Shown: piece by piece, positions 15,715 to 24,015 of the stretch
Numbering within the stretch: the first letter of the stretch is position 1
How the letters are laid out: each line of letters begins with the position of its first letter
NCBI GenBank assembly: GCA_016782125.1
Contig: JADDPA010000170.1
Span: forward strand, 1 to 33,612
Origin: Thermobaculum sp.
Lineage (GTDB): Bacteria > Chloroflexota > Chloroflexia > Thermobaculales > Thermobaculaceae
Reading direction: 5' to 3'
DNA: 33,612 nucleotides
Made by a program: the position numbers and the translations under genes
The notes under the pieces: generated by a model
Told to the model about the DNA's origin: nothing
Seen by the model: only the letters and a program-made list of their open reading frames with translations
Database searches by the model: none

Positions 15715-17322
15715 TTATCGTGGCGTATATCGGGGCCAGTGCAACTGAAAGCCCAGCCGACTGGTGAGGACCTGCCGAAAATCTGCGAGATGGGCGGGGA
15801 TGTTTCGCACCTGGCGGGGACTGACACCGAGTCGGTGGCAGTACGCCGCTAGTGCACCGGCAGCCTCGCCGATGTTCCACTCCACGGGGTGCAGACGATA
15901 GCACCCGTTGGTGATGTGCGTCGTGCCGAGATTCTTGTTCGCTGGCAGCAGGTTCTCGATCCGTACGGGTATAAGCGCGCCCAGTGGGATCTGGAAGGGC
16001 CATGAGGAGATGTCGACGTAATTGCGACCGCCGGTGCTTGGGTGGAGATCGATCCGGTAGCTGCCGATGCCTACGCTGTCCGCAAACTCCTCGGCGCCAT
16101 GAAGATCACCGCGGGCCTTCACGCCGACGTGCTGCTCCAGCACAGTGAACTCGGCCCGGATGCGCCTGCTCTCGCGGACGTAGATGCATTTCGCAAGGCC
16201 ATCGCTTGTTCCCACGACATCCGGGCGCAGGCGCAGGCCGGGATAACCCACCCCACCGTCGTGCCGGGGCGCTTCTGTCTGCATCCAGTAGAGAAAGGAT
16301 AGACTGAGCTGCCGCGCTACTTCCAGATTCCTGCGTACTTCCTCCTCGGGCACGCCAAGCAACGGCTCGAGCCAGTAATCGATCTGCGGCCAGTTAACGA
16401 GCGTGATATCGGAGGGAAACACACCTTCCGGATAATGCCCCCGGTACAAGATCCGCCGATAATGCCAGAAGTCCCAAGCGCCTCGCCCGTCGGCAGGGCG
16501 ACTGAAGATCGGCATATGGCGCGCATCGAGGGTCTGCGGGTCGACGTCCGTCCAGCCGAGGTGCGGCCCCGGCCAGAACGGCGCCCGGTATTCCTGCCAA
16601 AATTCGTACGCATCCGGTCGTTCGATCGTGTGATCCTCACCGGGTAGGTGGTCAATCGCGAAGCACCAGCTCACCGCCTGCTGATCGAGCGGCTGTGCCT
16701 CGCCCTCAACCGCGTTCGGCTCGCCCGTGTCCGCCTGACTCTCAGCCCCTATGACGTGCTCAACACCGGCAAGCGGCAGCAGATCCCCCAGCTCCGTGGC
16801 GTCGAGCACGAACGACGCGCGCACAACCACGTCCTTACCCGTTCCGGTTCGCAACGCCACGGCCCGCACCCGGTCGCTGTCGACCTCTGCGGTGACTGGC
16901 CAGTGCTCGAGCAACACCAACAGTTGGCGGCTGGACCGGTACGGGGCAAGCATCTCCTCGATGGCGGCCAATGCCGCTCGCGGCTCGTGGCACAGCGCAC
17001 TCACGTACCCTGCTCCTGGATTAAGGTACGGGTCGGCACGCGGCCCAGGCAGCAGCGGGTAGTTGCGGCGGTAGTATTCCCGGATCTTCTCTCGAAGTTG
17101 ACGGTAGCTCGCCGTGCAGCCGGACTGCTCGATCCACGGATGCTCGTCCGCCGGCACCGCCTGAGCGGTGAGCTGGCCACCGAGCCAGTCGGTTTCCTCA
17201 GTGAGAATGACCCGTGCACCGAGCCGTAGCGCTGCCAGCGCACCGGCCACGCCACCCAACCCGCCGCCGACGATCAGCACATCGGTGGCATGCTCCTTCG
17301 GTGCCTGTTCCGCAGATCTCAC
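15715..17322 (-). CDS. FAD-dependent oxidoreductase (FAD_oxidored family)
   Basis: 535 residues. The N-terminal dinucleotide-binding motif is [21 protein letters not shown] (Gly19 to Gly24) followed by [15 protein letters not shown], the hallmark of the FAD_oxidored (PF12831-like) family. Near residue 175 [23 protein letters not shown] is the second FAD-contact region. The C-terminal [32 protein letters not shown] is the closing FAD motif, in which the cofactor sits against GCYRxHP. Family members are poorly studied and often lie beside glycan or carbohydrate genes. The gene runs leftward and is convergent with the broken TIM-barrel gene. It looks intact. Confidence 0.85.
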   Translation of the reverse strand: MRSAEQAPKEHATDVLIVGGGLGGVAGALAALRLGARVILTEETDWLGGQLTAQAVPADEHPWIEQSGCTASYRQLREKIREYYRRNYPLLPGPRADPYLNPGAGYVSALCHEPRAALAAIEEMLAPYRSSRQLLVLLEHWPVTAEVDSDRVRAVALRTGTGKDVVVRASFVLDATELGDLLPLAGVEHVIGAESQADTGEPNAVEGEAQPLDQQAVSWCFAIDHLPGEDHTIERPDAYEFWQEYRAPFWPGPHLGWTDVDPQTLDARHMPIFSRPADGRGAWDFWHYRRILYRGHYPEGVFPSDITLVNWPQIDYWLEPLLGVPEEEVRRNLEVARQLSLSFLYWMQTEAPRHDGGVGYPGLRLRPDVVGTSDGLAKCIYVRESRRIRAEFTVLEQHVGVKARGDLHGAEEFADSVGIGSYRIDLHPSTGGRNYVDISSWPFQIPLGALIPVRIENLLPANKNLGTTHITNGCYRLHPVEWNIGEAAGALAAYCHRLGVSPRQVRNIPAHLADFRQVLTSRLGFQLHWPRYTPR

Positions 17323-17501
17323 CGCTCACTCCCCTTATTCATAAGATGACACCGATCGGTTGCTGACAAACCATCGCGTCGACTCCGCTGTAGATCGGAG
17401 GGCGTTCCGGTGCGTGCTGAACCCGGACGTTTCCGCCTTCGTACTGCATTGCAGCCAAGCTCGGCACTACCGGCACCTGTGTCAGCAACCTGCTTCAATC
17501 C

Positions 17502-17531
17502 TTGACACCTCTTCCGGCGTGGCAGCATACT
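17502..17531 (+). promoter_or_regulatory. Sigma-70-type promoter for the leader ORF and flavoprotein
   Basis: A perfect TTGACA (17502-17507) is followed after 18 nt by CATACT (17526-17531). Transcription should start at about 17537-17539, on or beside the ATG of a 17-codon leader ORF. Confidence 0.55.
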
Positions 17532-17536
17532 TTAGC

Positions 17537-17590
17537 ATGTGCGTAATCGGCGAGACGCCTGTAGACTCCTTGCTGAGTCCACTCCCATGA
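17537..17590 (+). CDS. 17-codon leader ORF overlapping the flavoprotein start
   Basis: ATG 17537 opens MCVIGETPVDSLLSPLP and ends in TGA 17588-17590, which overlaps the ATG (17587) of the next gene as ATGA. The promoter places transcription start at or next to this ATG, so it would be read as a leaderless ORF. The following gene has no ribosome site of its own, so translational coupling is the likely purpose. An alternative reading is that GTG 17539, in the flavoprotein frame, is itself the leaderless start of a 433-residue form of that protein. Confidence 0.4.
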   Translation: MCVIGETPVDSLLSPLP

Positions 17591-18840
17591 CCACTTCCTC
17601 GCATCCTGACCCGGAGGTCCGCTTGGCAACCAGAGACCACAGGTACGTCATCATCGGTAACGGCGCCGCAGGTACGACCTGCGCGGAAACCTTGCGGAAG
17701 AACGACCCGAACTGTAGCATCACCGTGCTCACCAACGAACCGTATCCGCTGTATAACCGCGTCGCACTGCCCCGGTTCCTCAAGGGTATCGTGCGCGAGG
17801 AGAAGGTGTTCATGCGCACCGTCGCGCAGCACGATGAGCGGCAGATCACGCTGCTCACGGGCGTACTTGTAAAGAGCGTGGACGCCGAAGGACACTCCGT
17901 GCTGCTCGAAGACGACCGCGAGCTACCGTACGACGCGCTGCTTGTCGCGACCGGGGGGTGGCCGAACCGAATGCCGTGTCCCGGCGGGGACCACCCTGCC
18001 GTGTTCAACTTTCAGACGATGGACGACACCAAGGCAATCATTGCGGAGGCCACGCCGGGCCGAAGCGCCGTCGTCGCTGGTGGCTCGTTCATCGCCTATG
18101 AGCTGGCGGAGGGCTTCGCGATGCGCGGGCTCCATACCACCTGGCTCATGCGCAACAAGCCGTTTCTGCGGCGAACGCTCGACGCCGAGGCCGGCGCGAT
18201 CGTCGACGACCTCGCGGGCGATCACGGCGTGGAGATCATCTACGGCGAGGAGGTGCGTGAGATCATTCCCGCGAACGGCATGCTGCACCACGTGGTGACG
18301 ACTTCCGGGCGCGAGGTACAGGCGGACGTGATGGGCGTCGGTGTCGGACTCACTCTCAACACGCAACTCCTCGCGGGCACCGGCGTGGAGTTGCGTAAGG
18401 GCATCGTGACCGACCAGTACCTGCGAACGAACGTGCCCGATATCTACGCCGCGGGCGATGTCGCGGATTTCTTCGATGTTCACGTCGAGAAACACAACAC
18501 GATGGGCACATGGGACAACGCGCTCTCGCACGGGCGCACGGCCGGGATAAACATGGCCGGTGGCGAAGAGGTGTACCACGAGGTGCCGACGTACACGAGC
18601 CCGCTGTTCTCCTCGAACATCGCGGTGATGGGCGTGACGGCCGAAAACCGTCCAGACCTGGAGTTCGTCACGCGCGCCGTGCCTGAGGAGCGCGAGTATA
18701 AGAAGCTCTTCTTCCTGGAAGACCGGCTCGTCGGTGCGGTCACCATTGGCCGGCCGCGCGGTCGTAAGCGACTATTGCAGATGATGCACACGGGCGAGCG
18801 GATCACCGGTTCGCGGGAGGCCTTGCTCGATGCAGGGTAG
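17587..18840 (+). CDS. Pyridine nucleotide-disulfide oxidoreductase family flavoprotein
   Basis: 417 residues from ATG 17587. The FAD-binding motif is YVIIGNGAAGTTCAETLR. NEPYPLYNRVALPRFLKG is the NirB/rubredoxin-reductase-like segment, the NAD(P) site is AVVAGGSFIAYELAEGF, and the C-terminal FAD site is VPDIYAAGDVADFFD. The closest characterised groups are NirB-type nitrite reductase N-terminal halves and NADH:rubredoxin/ferredoxin reductases. No redox-active CxxC disulfide is present, so it is not a dithiol reductase. The redox partner is unknown. It ends by overlapping the pyroglutamyl peptidase start by 11 nt, so the two are cotranscribed. Confidence 0.85.
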   Translation: MTTSSHPDPEVRLATRDHRYVIIGNGAAGTTCAETLRKNDPNCSITVLTNEPYPLYNRVALPRFLKGIVREEKVFMRTVAQHDERQITLLTGVLVKSVDAEGHSVLLEDDRELPYDALLVATGGWPNRMPCPGGDHPAVFNFQTMDDTKAIIAEATPGRSAVVAGGSFIAYELAEGFAMRGLHTTWLMRNKPFLRRTLDAEAGAIVDDLAGDHGVEIIYGEEVREIIPANGMLHHVVTTSGREVQADVMGVGVGLTLNTQLLAGTGVELRKGIVTDQYLRTNVPDIYAAGDVADFFDVHVEKHNTMGTWDNALSHGRTAGINMAGGEEVYHEVPTYTSPLFSSNIAVMGVTAENRPDLEFVTRAVPEEREYKKLFFLEDRLVGAVTIGRPRGRKRLLQMMHTGERITGSREALLDAG

Positions 18841-19471
18841 GGACGTCGTCCTGCTGACTGGCTTCGAGCCCTTCGGCGGCGAACTCATCAACCCATCCGC
18901 GCTAATCGCCGACCGGCTGCACGGCGCGGAGTTCGGAGGCGTGCGCGTTGTGAGTACCTGCTTGCCCGTTGACATTGGCCGCCTGCCGGGGGAGATCGAC
19001 CGGCTTCTGGATGGGCCGGCACCCCGGGCCATCATCAACCTCGGCCTCGCAGCGGGACGCACAGCGGTCGCCATCGAGCGGGTCGCCGTGAACGCTCTCG
19101 ATTTCGCCATCCCGGACAACTCGGGGCAGCAAGTAAGGGATTGCCCAATCGCGCCCAGCGGCCCCGCAGCATACCTGTCGCGACTACCACTGCGGCAAAG
19201 CGTCGAGCGCTTGAAGGCGAGGCGGATCCCCGCCTACATCTCCGATACCGCCGGACTCTATCTCTGCAACGCGTGCATGTACCTGGTGCTGCACGGGCTC
19301 GCGGGACGCGCGTGGGATGTTCCCGCTGGTTTCGTCCATGTACCGTACATTCCAGAGCAGACGGCACAGCAAGACGCTCCACGTGCATGCCTGCCGCTCG
19401 ACATGCTCGCGAATGCCACAACGGTGCTCATAGAGACTGCCCTGGCAGACGGCCGTACGATACCCGGCTAA
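18830..19471 (+). CDS. pcp: Pyroglutamyl-peptidase I (C15 family)
   Basis: 213 residues, the normal length. It removes N-terminal 5-oxoproline from peptides in the cytoplasm. The opening VLLTGFEPFGG is the C15 substrate-binding loop. The catalytic triad of the family is in place: Glu83 in AIERVAVN, Cys146 in SDTAGLYLCNACMY and His170 in GFVHVPYIPEQ. The start ATG overlaps the preceding flavoprotein gene by 11 nt, with GGGAGG about 9 nt upstream. The released pyroglutamate could feed the PxpB/PxpC proteins encoded 0.8 kb downstream. Confidence 0.9.
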   Translation: MQGRDVVLLTGFEPFGGELINPSALIADRLHGAEFGGVRVVSTCLPVDIGRLPGEIDRLLDGPAPRAIINLGLAAGRTAVAIERVAVNALDFAIPDNSGQQVRDCPIAPSGPAAYLSRLPLRQSVERLKARRIPAYISDTAGLYLCNACMYLVLHGLAGRAWDVPAGFVHVPYIPEQTAQQDAPRACLPLDMLANATTVLIETALADGRTIPG

Positions 19472-19702
19472 TCAGTTTCGTGCCTCAGCGTCGATAACGC
19501 GCAGCGTACCATACCCCCCGTACTACACGATGCCGACGCATATCCGGATTTGCGATCAGGTGCGGTGTGCCGGTTGAGGGCAGGCAGAAAGCACGGTAGT
19601 ACAGGAAAACAATGGTGCCTGACGTTGATAGTATCAGGGCACAGTTGCCGTTTGATCCGGAGTACGTCGTTCGTCGAGCAGCGCGCGACGATTTGATACG
19701 GA

Positions 19703-20047
19703 CTAGCGATCCTCCGGGTCCGGAGGCTCGGAGCTGTCCGCCGGTGGCTCGGTGTCTAACGCGCCGAATCCTGTGGCCCCATAGCCGCCGGAGATCCCAG
19801 GGTCGGTATCGGACCCGAAGCCGCCAGTCTCCACAGGATCCTGATGCCGTCCTGTCGTCGCGGCGACGACCCCATCAAGCGTCCGATACACCGCGGCCTC
19901 GCTCATACCTGTCGTCTGAGCAATCTCCCAGGCGGGCGTGCCGTCCGCTGCAAGCGATGCCACCTGGCGCTCCAGGGCGGGCAGCGTTTGTATGTACGTG
20001 TGGGCACCAGCCAGAACGCGGGTCAGCTCAGCTTCGTCACGCGCCAC
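19703..20047 (-). CDS. Small helix-turn-helix protein with Gly/acidic tail
   Basis: 114 residues from GTG 20047, with GGGGGTGA upstream. Residues 22-62 (LPALERQVASLAADG, WEIAQTTGMSEAAVYRTLDGVV) form a helix-turn-helix like sigma-70 region 4 or LuxR, with 'tpawEIAqttGmSeaaVyrtL' as the recognition unit. The remaining about 50 residues are Gly-, Pro- and Asp-rich and probably disordered. It lies between pcp and pxpBC and is transcribed away from pxpBC, so it is a candidate local regulator, though no operator is seen. Confidence 0.65.
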   Translation of the reverse strand: MARDEAELTRVLAGAHTYIQTLPALERQVASLAADGTPAWEIAQTTGMSEAAVYRTLDGVVAATTGRHQDPVETGGFGSDTDPGISGGYGATGFGALDTEPPADSSEPPDPEDR

Positions 20048-20108
20048 AATTCACCCCCTTGACACTGCGGGTCGCCGTCGCGCTAGCAGGCATCACTGTC
20101 ACAACAGA

Positions 20109-20117
20109 TGTTATGCT
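20109..20117 (+). promoter_or_regulatory. Candidate extended -10 promoter for pxpBC
   Basis: TGT followed by TATGCT, without a matching -35. It would start a transcript near 20124, about 90 nt before the leader ORF at 20216. A TTGACA at 20059-20064 lies too far upstream to pair with it. Confidence 0.3.
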
Positions 20118-20215
20118 CCACTGAATAGCGTCCAGACACGGTGCAAGAGCGGTGCCAGTGCCGGTTGCACGCGATGTGCTGTGTCCGTCGTCGAAGAAGG
20201 GTCAGGAGCACACCG

Positions 20216-20281
20216 ATGGAAAGCACCACCACGCACCGTTCGCGCATCGTTAATCTCGCTGTCGCGGACTACCAAGCGTGA
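20216..20281 (+). CDS. 21-codon leader ORF coupled to pxpB
   Basis: ATG 20216 has AGGAG 8 nt upstream. The 21-residue peptide begins MESTTTHRSRIVNLAV and ends in TGA 20279-20281, whose A is the first base of the pxpB ATG (TGATG). pxpB itself has no ribosome site, so this ORF probably delivers ribosomes to it. It shows no PxpA similarity. Confidence 0.45.
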   Translation: MESTTTHRSRIVNLAVADYQA

Positions 20282-20979
20282 TGATGAGACTGCGATTTGT
20301 TCCCGCGGGTGAAAGCGCGGTAATGGCGCTGGCGCCGGGGGGAGACCTTGAAGAGCGCGCGGCATACCTTCGGGGAATACTGGCGGCGCTGGAAGCCGCG
20401 CCACCTCCACACCTCGTCGATGCTATCCCAACCGGCGATACAATGCTACTGCTCTATGACCCGCTGCGGACAACCGCGGTAGAGATCGAAACGTATGTGT
20501 CCGGCTTCGCGGTGCCAGCCCCAGAAGAGCACTCCGAGTCGCGACTGATAGAGATCCCTGTCCTTTACGGCGGCGAGATGGGCGTCGATCTTGGCAGGGT
20601 GGCAGCCTTCGCGGGTGTCAGCGAGGCGGAGGTGGTGGAGTTGCACGCTCAGACGGAGTACATCGTGCGCTTTCTGGGATTTATGCCGGGCTTCCCGTAT
20701 CTCGGCCCCTTGCCAGTTCGGTTGACTACCCCACGGCACGAGACGCCGCGTACCGTCGTGCCCGCGGGAAGTGTCGCCATAGCAGAGGACCAGACCAGCA
20801 TCTATCCCGTTGCCAGTCCGGGTGGCTGGAACCTTATCGGCCGCACGCCGTGCCGGCTGTTCGACCCGCGTGAGGACCCGCCGTCTATGCTGCTGCCGGG
20901 TGACCGTGTGCGCTTCAGGCCGGTCGACGAGGCGGAGTACAGCCGCATCCATTTCGAGATCCTGGCGGGCCGGCGATGA
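20281..20979 (+). CDS. pxpB: 5-oxoprolinase subunit PxpB (KipI-like)
   Basis: 232 residues from ATG 20281 (ATG 20284 also possible). The carboxyltransferase domain 1 signature is present: VRFLGFMPGFPYLGPLP, then PRTVVPAGSVAIAEDQTSIYP and SPGGWNLIGRTP, ending LLPGDRVRF. PxpB works with PxpA and PxpC in ATP-dependent conversion of 5-oxoproline to glutamate; in Bacillus, KipI also inhibits the sporulation kinase KinA, which is not expected here. The stop overlaps pxpC by ATGA, so the two are translationally coupled. No pxpA lies in the window. Confidence 0.92.
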   Translation: MMRLRFVPAGESAVMALAPGGDLEERAAYLRGILAALEAAPPPHLVDAIPTGDTMLLLYDPLRTTAVEIETYVSGFAVPAPEEHSESRLIEIPVLYGGEMGVDLGRVAAFAGVSEAEVVELHAQTEYIVRFLGFMPGFPYLGPLPVRLTTPRHETPRTVVPAGSVAIAEDQTSIYPVASPGGWNLIGRTPCRLFDPREDPPSMLLPGDRVRFRPVDEAEYSRIHFEILAGRR

Positions 20980-22034
20980 GCAGGGACGCACTGCTCGTTC
21001 GCCGGGCCGGGCTCCAGACAACGGTGCAGGATCTCGGCCGGCCTGGCTATGGCCGCTTTGGCGTGCCGCTCAGCGGCGCGATGGACACAGAATCGTTACG
21101 ACTCGGAAACATGCTCCTTGACAATCCCGCGCATGCCGCCGGACTGGAGATGACACTGGTGGGTCCTGAGCTCGAGGCTTTGGGTAGTCTGGACTGCGCG
21201 TACACTGGCGCAGACATGAACCTGACAGTGAACGGTCGGCGCCTTCAACCCTACAGAGCATTCGCCGTGCGCGAAGGCGATGTGCTCCGGTTCGGGGCAG
21301 TCCGTACCGGCGCGCGAGCATATCTCTGCCTCCGGGGCGGTGTCGATGTCGAACCCGTGCTCGGTAGCCGCTCCACCGCGGTAACCGCTCGCATCGGCGG
21401 GTTCGAAGGCCGCCCGCTGCTTGGTGGGGACATCATCCGCGCCCTTGAGCCAGCCAGTAGTACCACGCCCCTCGTCCGTGGACTTCCGCAGTCCCTCCTA
21501 CGGCGCCACGGCCGCGAAACGACACTCCGGATCGTGGAGGGACCGCAGGTTGCCGAGATGCATGAGGCGCTCGAACATCTCCTGGCGGCAGACTGGACCG
21601 TCAATGGTCGATCCAACCGGGTCGGTGTGCGGCTCGACGGTCCACGATTGCCTGTGCGCCCGCAAGCATGGCGAACTGAGGGCGTTCCCATCGGTGCCGT
21701 GCAAGTTCCGGCGGACGGAGCGCCTATCCTCCTGCTCGCCGACCGGCAGACCACAGGCGGCTACCCGAAACCGGCGGTAATCGCGGCCGTGGATCTGCCA
21801 GCCGCGGGACAACTGCAGCCCGGCGACCGCGTGGCATTCCGGATGGTCGCGATTGAGGAAGCTGTCGAGTTGCTCCGCGAACGGGAATCCATACTGAGTT
21901 CGGCGCGACCGGAGGGGCGCTCTGCGGGTGCGATCGAAAGTACCATCAGCGCGCTGGAAACCAGCACCGTAACGGAGTTGGAAGTCCAGCGGGGATCGCT
22001 CGCGTTCAAGTGGACACGCCCTTCCACCGAGTGA
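20976..22034 (+). CDS. pxpC: 5-oxoprolinase subunit PxpC (KipA-like)
   Basis: 352 residues. The carboxyltransferase domain 2 marks are GLQTTVQDLGRPGYGRFGVPLSGAMD at the start, AYTGADMNLTVNG, AYLCLRGGVDVEPVLGSRST, and the later SNRVGVRLDGP and ILLLADRQTTGGYPK. It is the partner of PxpB in the 5-oxoprolinase complex. The length is at the upper end for the family because of a tail of about 50 residues (EEAVELLRERESIL onward). Translation begins inside the pxpB stop codon. Confidence 0.92.
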   Translation: MSRDALLVRRAGLQTTVQDLGRPGYGRFGVPLSGAMDTESLRLGNMLLDNPAHAAGLEMTLVGPELEALGSLDCAYTGADMNLTVNGRRLQPYRAFAVREGDVLRFGAVRTGARAYLCLRGGVDVEPVLGSRSTAVTARIGGFEGRPLLGGDIIRALEPASSTTPLVRGLPQSLLRRHGRETTLRIVEGPQVAEMHEALEHLLAADWTVNGRSNRVGVRLDGPRLPVRPQAWRTEGVPIGAVQVPADGAPILLLADRQTTGGYPKPAVIAAVDLPAAGQLQPGDRVAFRMVAIEEAVELLRERESILSSARPEGRSAGAIESTISALETSTVTELEVQRGSLAFKWTRPSTE

Positions 22035-22101
22035 ACCCCGCCGGGCCTCGTGAGCCCTCAAGAACAAGATGCCATATCCGGCACAGGCATCATTTGTCGC
22101 G

Positions 22102-22470
22102 CTAGAGGTCTTGCAGCTTCTTGACCGCGTTGTCCCGGGTGTCAGCGCCAGTCGTGACGCCACCCTCGGCACCTTCCTCAGCGAACGCGCCGGGCGTGTT
22201 CTCCCCACGAGGCCCATCGGCACCACCGTAATTGGACTCCGAGGCAGAGCTACCCTGATGGGCGCCGCTCGTCCCGAAGCTGCCACCTCCGCTCACTCCA
22301 CTCGGGCCTTGGGCCACAGGGTCGATCGTCTCGCTGCCCTCCGTAAACGGTGCCTCGCCTCGGTGTGGTTCGCGCTCAACCCATGGTGTGTCGCGACCGG
22401 CGAGCATATCGTCGCTGGCCTGCTCTACCTGCTTATCGAAGCGCTCTTCGCTATTCGGGGTGTTGTCCAC
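22102..22470 (-). CDS. Low-complexity hydrophilic protein (122 aa)
   Basis: The minus-strand frame is open to 22770, but AGGAGG lies 8 nt before GTG 22470, fixing the start there. The product begins MDNTPNSEERFDKQVEQASDD, is rich in Gly, Ser and Glu (SGVSGGGSFGTSGAHQGSSA) and ends with a short helix (DNAVKKLQDL). It has no hydrophobic segment and no domain I recognise; it is probably largely disordered. The composition recalls stress- or desiccation-related Gly-rich proteins, but that is only a resemblance. Confidence 0.5.
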   Translation of the reverse strand: MDNTPNSEERFDKQVEQASDDMLAGRDTPWVEREPHRGEAPFTEGSETIDPVAQGPSGVSGGGSFGTSGAHQGSSASESNYGGADGPRGENTPGAFAEEGAEGGVTTGADTRDNAVKKLQDL

Positions 22471-22931
22471 AGTTCGATCCTCCTGAATCGTATTACGGTC
22501 ATGTCCCATCGCGGGTGCAAGAAAAGTGCCAGATGGAAGCAGGCGTACGGCCAGACGAGCTACACTTGCCAGCCAAAGATCGGCGGATAGCCGTAGAATC
22601 ACCGTCATCTGCGACTTAAGACTCATTGGCACATGCCTGGACTCATGCAGGACTACCTGGCTCTGTTGGTAGGCATTGTGACCGAGCCCGGCGTGGTCGG
22701 CGGTGGTCAAACTCCCACCTCCCAGCCAGAGGAATCCACGTGCGGGCAACTCATCCGCCATTACAAACACGTGACCCCGCAGAACAACCAGGAAGTACGC
22801 TCAAAGCACCGAGGTGGCTGACGGTCCGTTATCGCCGGGACGCGGCCCTACGTTGCGCATGACCCTGCCACCCGAGTAACGGAGCAACCAGATCCGACCC
22901 AACGGTCGATAGGTGGCCGTTCCCCTGCACC
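22471..22931. other. Intergenic region without a supported gene
   Basis: Both strands carry open frames here: a minus frame running into the 122-aa gene, and plus frames from 22626 and 22633. None has a ribosome binding site or recognisable motifs. A minus-strand segment reading VVLHESRHVPMS is tempting but isolated. No terminator hairpin with a T-run was found. Confidence 0.4.
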
Positions 22932-23810
22932 TTATGCCGTCGCGAAGCTCCTGCCGTATGCCATCTGTTGCAGGCGTGCTACCCGCTCGGCGATTGGGGG
23001 GTGTGTGCTGAAGAGGCCCGAGAGCCCCCCTCCCTTGAACGGGTTGACGATGAACAGGTGTGCCGTCGCAGGGTTCACGTGCATCGGACGCACGTGCGCG
23101 CCGGCCTCCAGCCGCTGAAGCGCACTTGCCAGCGCCATCGGCTGACCGCTGATCTGCGCGCCACCGGCGTCCGCCGCGTACTCACGCGAACGCGAGATCG
23201 CCATCTGGATGAGGGTAGCCGCGATTGGCGCGACGATGATGGACACCAGTAACCCGATCGGGTTCATTCCACCCTCGTCGTCGTCCGACCTGCCCAGCCC
23301 ACCGAAGAGCGCCGCGAACTGCGCCATCTGTGCCAGAAACATGATCGTACCCGCGATCGTCGCGACGATCGTTTGAATCAGCGTGTCGCGATTCTTGATG
23401 TGGGCCAGCTCGTGCGCCATAACGCCCCGCAGCTCGTCATAGCTCAGGAGTTGCATGATGCCCGTGGTGGCCGCAACCGCCGCGTGCTTTGGATCACGGC
23501 CGGTCGCGAACGCGTTTGGCGAGGGAGTATTGATTACATACACGCGAGGCTTCGGCAACCGCGCGTTCATGGCGAGTTCCTCAACCATGCGGTGCAATTC
23601 CGGCGCTTCGGCGGAGCTGACTTCGTGTGCGCCGGACATCGCCAATGCAACCTTGTCTGAGTTCCAGTACGCGAACACGTTCGTAAGCAGCGCGAACCCG
23701 AACGCGATGATCAGTCCACCACGTCCGCCGATAGCTCCGCCGACGAGCAGCAACAAACCAGTGAGTGCTGTGAGCAAAAATACCGTCTTTACACCGTTCC
23801 GAGTCGTCAT
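22932..23810 (-). CDS. htpX: HtpX-like membrane zinc metalloprotease (M48)
   Basis: 292 residues from ATG 23810, with AGAGGAA upstream. Two N-terminal helices ([19 protein letters not shown] and [18 protein letters not shown]) precede the M48 domain. The zinc site is HELAH (His133, Glu134, His137), with the third ligand Glu in [24 protein letters not shown] and [13 protein letters not shown] are family marks. HtpX degrades misfolded membrane proteins together with FtsH in envelope stress. Length and motifs are normal. It is divergent from acsA. Confidence 0.93.
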   Translation of the reverse strand: MTTRNGVKTVFLLTALTGLLLLVGGAIGGRGGLIIAFGFALLTNVFAYWNSDKVALAMSGAHEVSSAEAPELHRMVEELAMNARLPKPRVYVINTPSPNAFATGRDPKHAAVAATTGIMQLLSYDELRGVMAHELAHIKNRDTLIQTIVATIAGTIMFLAQMAQFAALFGGLGRSDDDEGGMNPIGLLVSIIVAPIAATLIQMAISRSREYAADAGGAQISGQPMALASALQRLEAGAHVRPMHVNPATAHLFIVNPFKGGGLSGLFSTHPPIAERVARLQQMAYGRSFATA

Positions 23811-23835
23811 CTTGTTCCTCTAAAATCTACCTTCC

Positions 23836-23863
23836 GGGAGACTATTCTCCCTGCTCAATTATA
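23836..23863 (-). promoter_or_regulatory. htpX -10 element and leader palindrome
   Basis: On the minus strand a perfect TATAAT (23863-23858) is followed, in the leader before the htpX ribosome site, by GGGAGA-ATAG-TCTCCC, a perfect 6-bp inverted repeat at 23851-23836. It lies at about +1 to +16, a repressor-like position. It does not match the CIRCE element. Confidence 0.5.
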
Positions 23864-23953
23864 TACCTTGGCGACAAAGCGCGTCGGACATGATCGTGCC
23901 AGGAAGTGCTCCCGGCTCGCGCGCCGGCGTGGTCCTGTGCCGGCGGACGACCG

Positions 23954-23962
23954 TGTTATAAT
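23954..23962 (+). promoter_or_regulatory. Extended -10 promoter for acsA
   Basis: TGT directly before a perfect TATAAT, with no clear -35. Transcription would begin near 23969, leaving about 47 nt of leader with AAAGGAGAAG before GTG 24016. Confidence 0.6.
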
Positions 23963-24015
23963 CGGCGCACTCAAACCGGTCCGGGTGAGGGTCGAAGCAA
24001 AGGAGAAGAACGGTC

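Noticed and set aside
19612-20124. Plus-strand ORF starting MVPDVDSIRAQLPF
   Set aside because: It has no ribosome site, becomes low-complexity Arg-rich text and overlaps the HTH gene in antisense.
22471-22770. N-terminal extension of the 122-aa minus-strand gene, with HESRH
   Set aside because: A strong ribosome site marks the later start; HESRH is isolated without other metalloprotease motifs.
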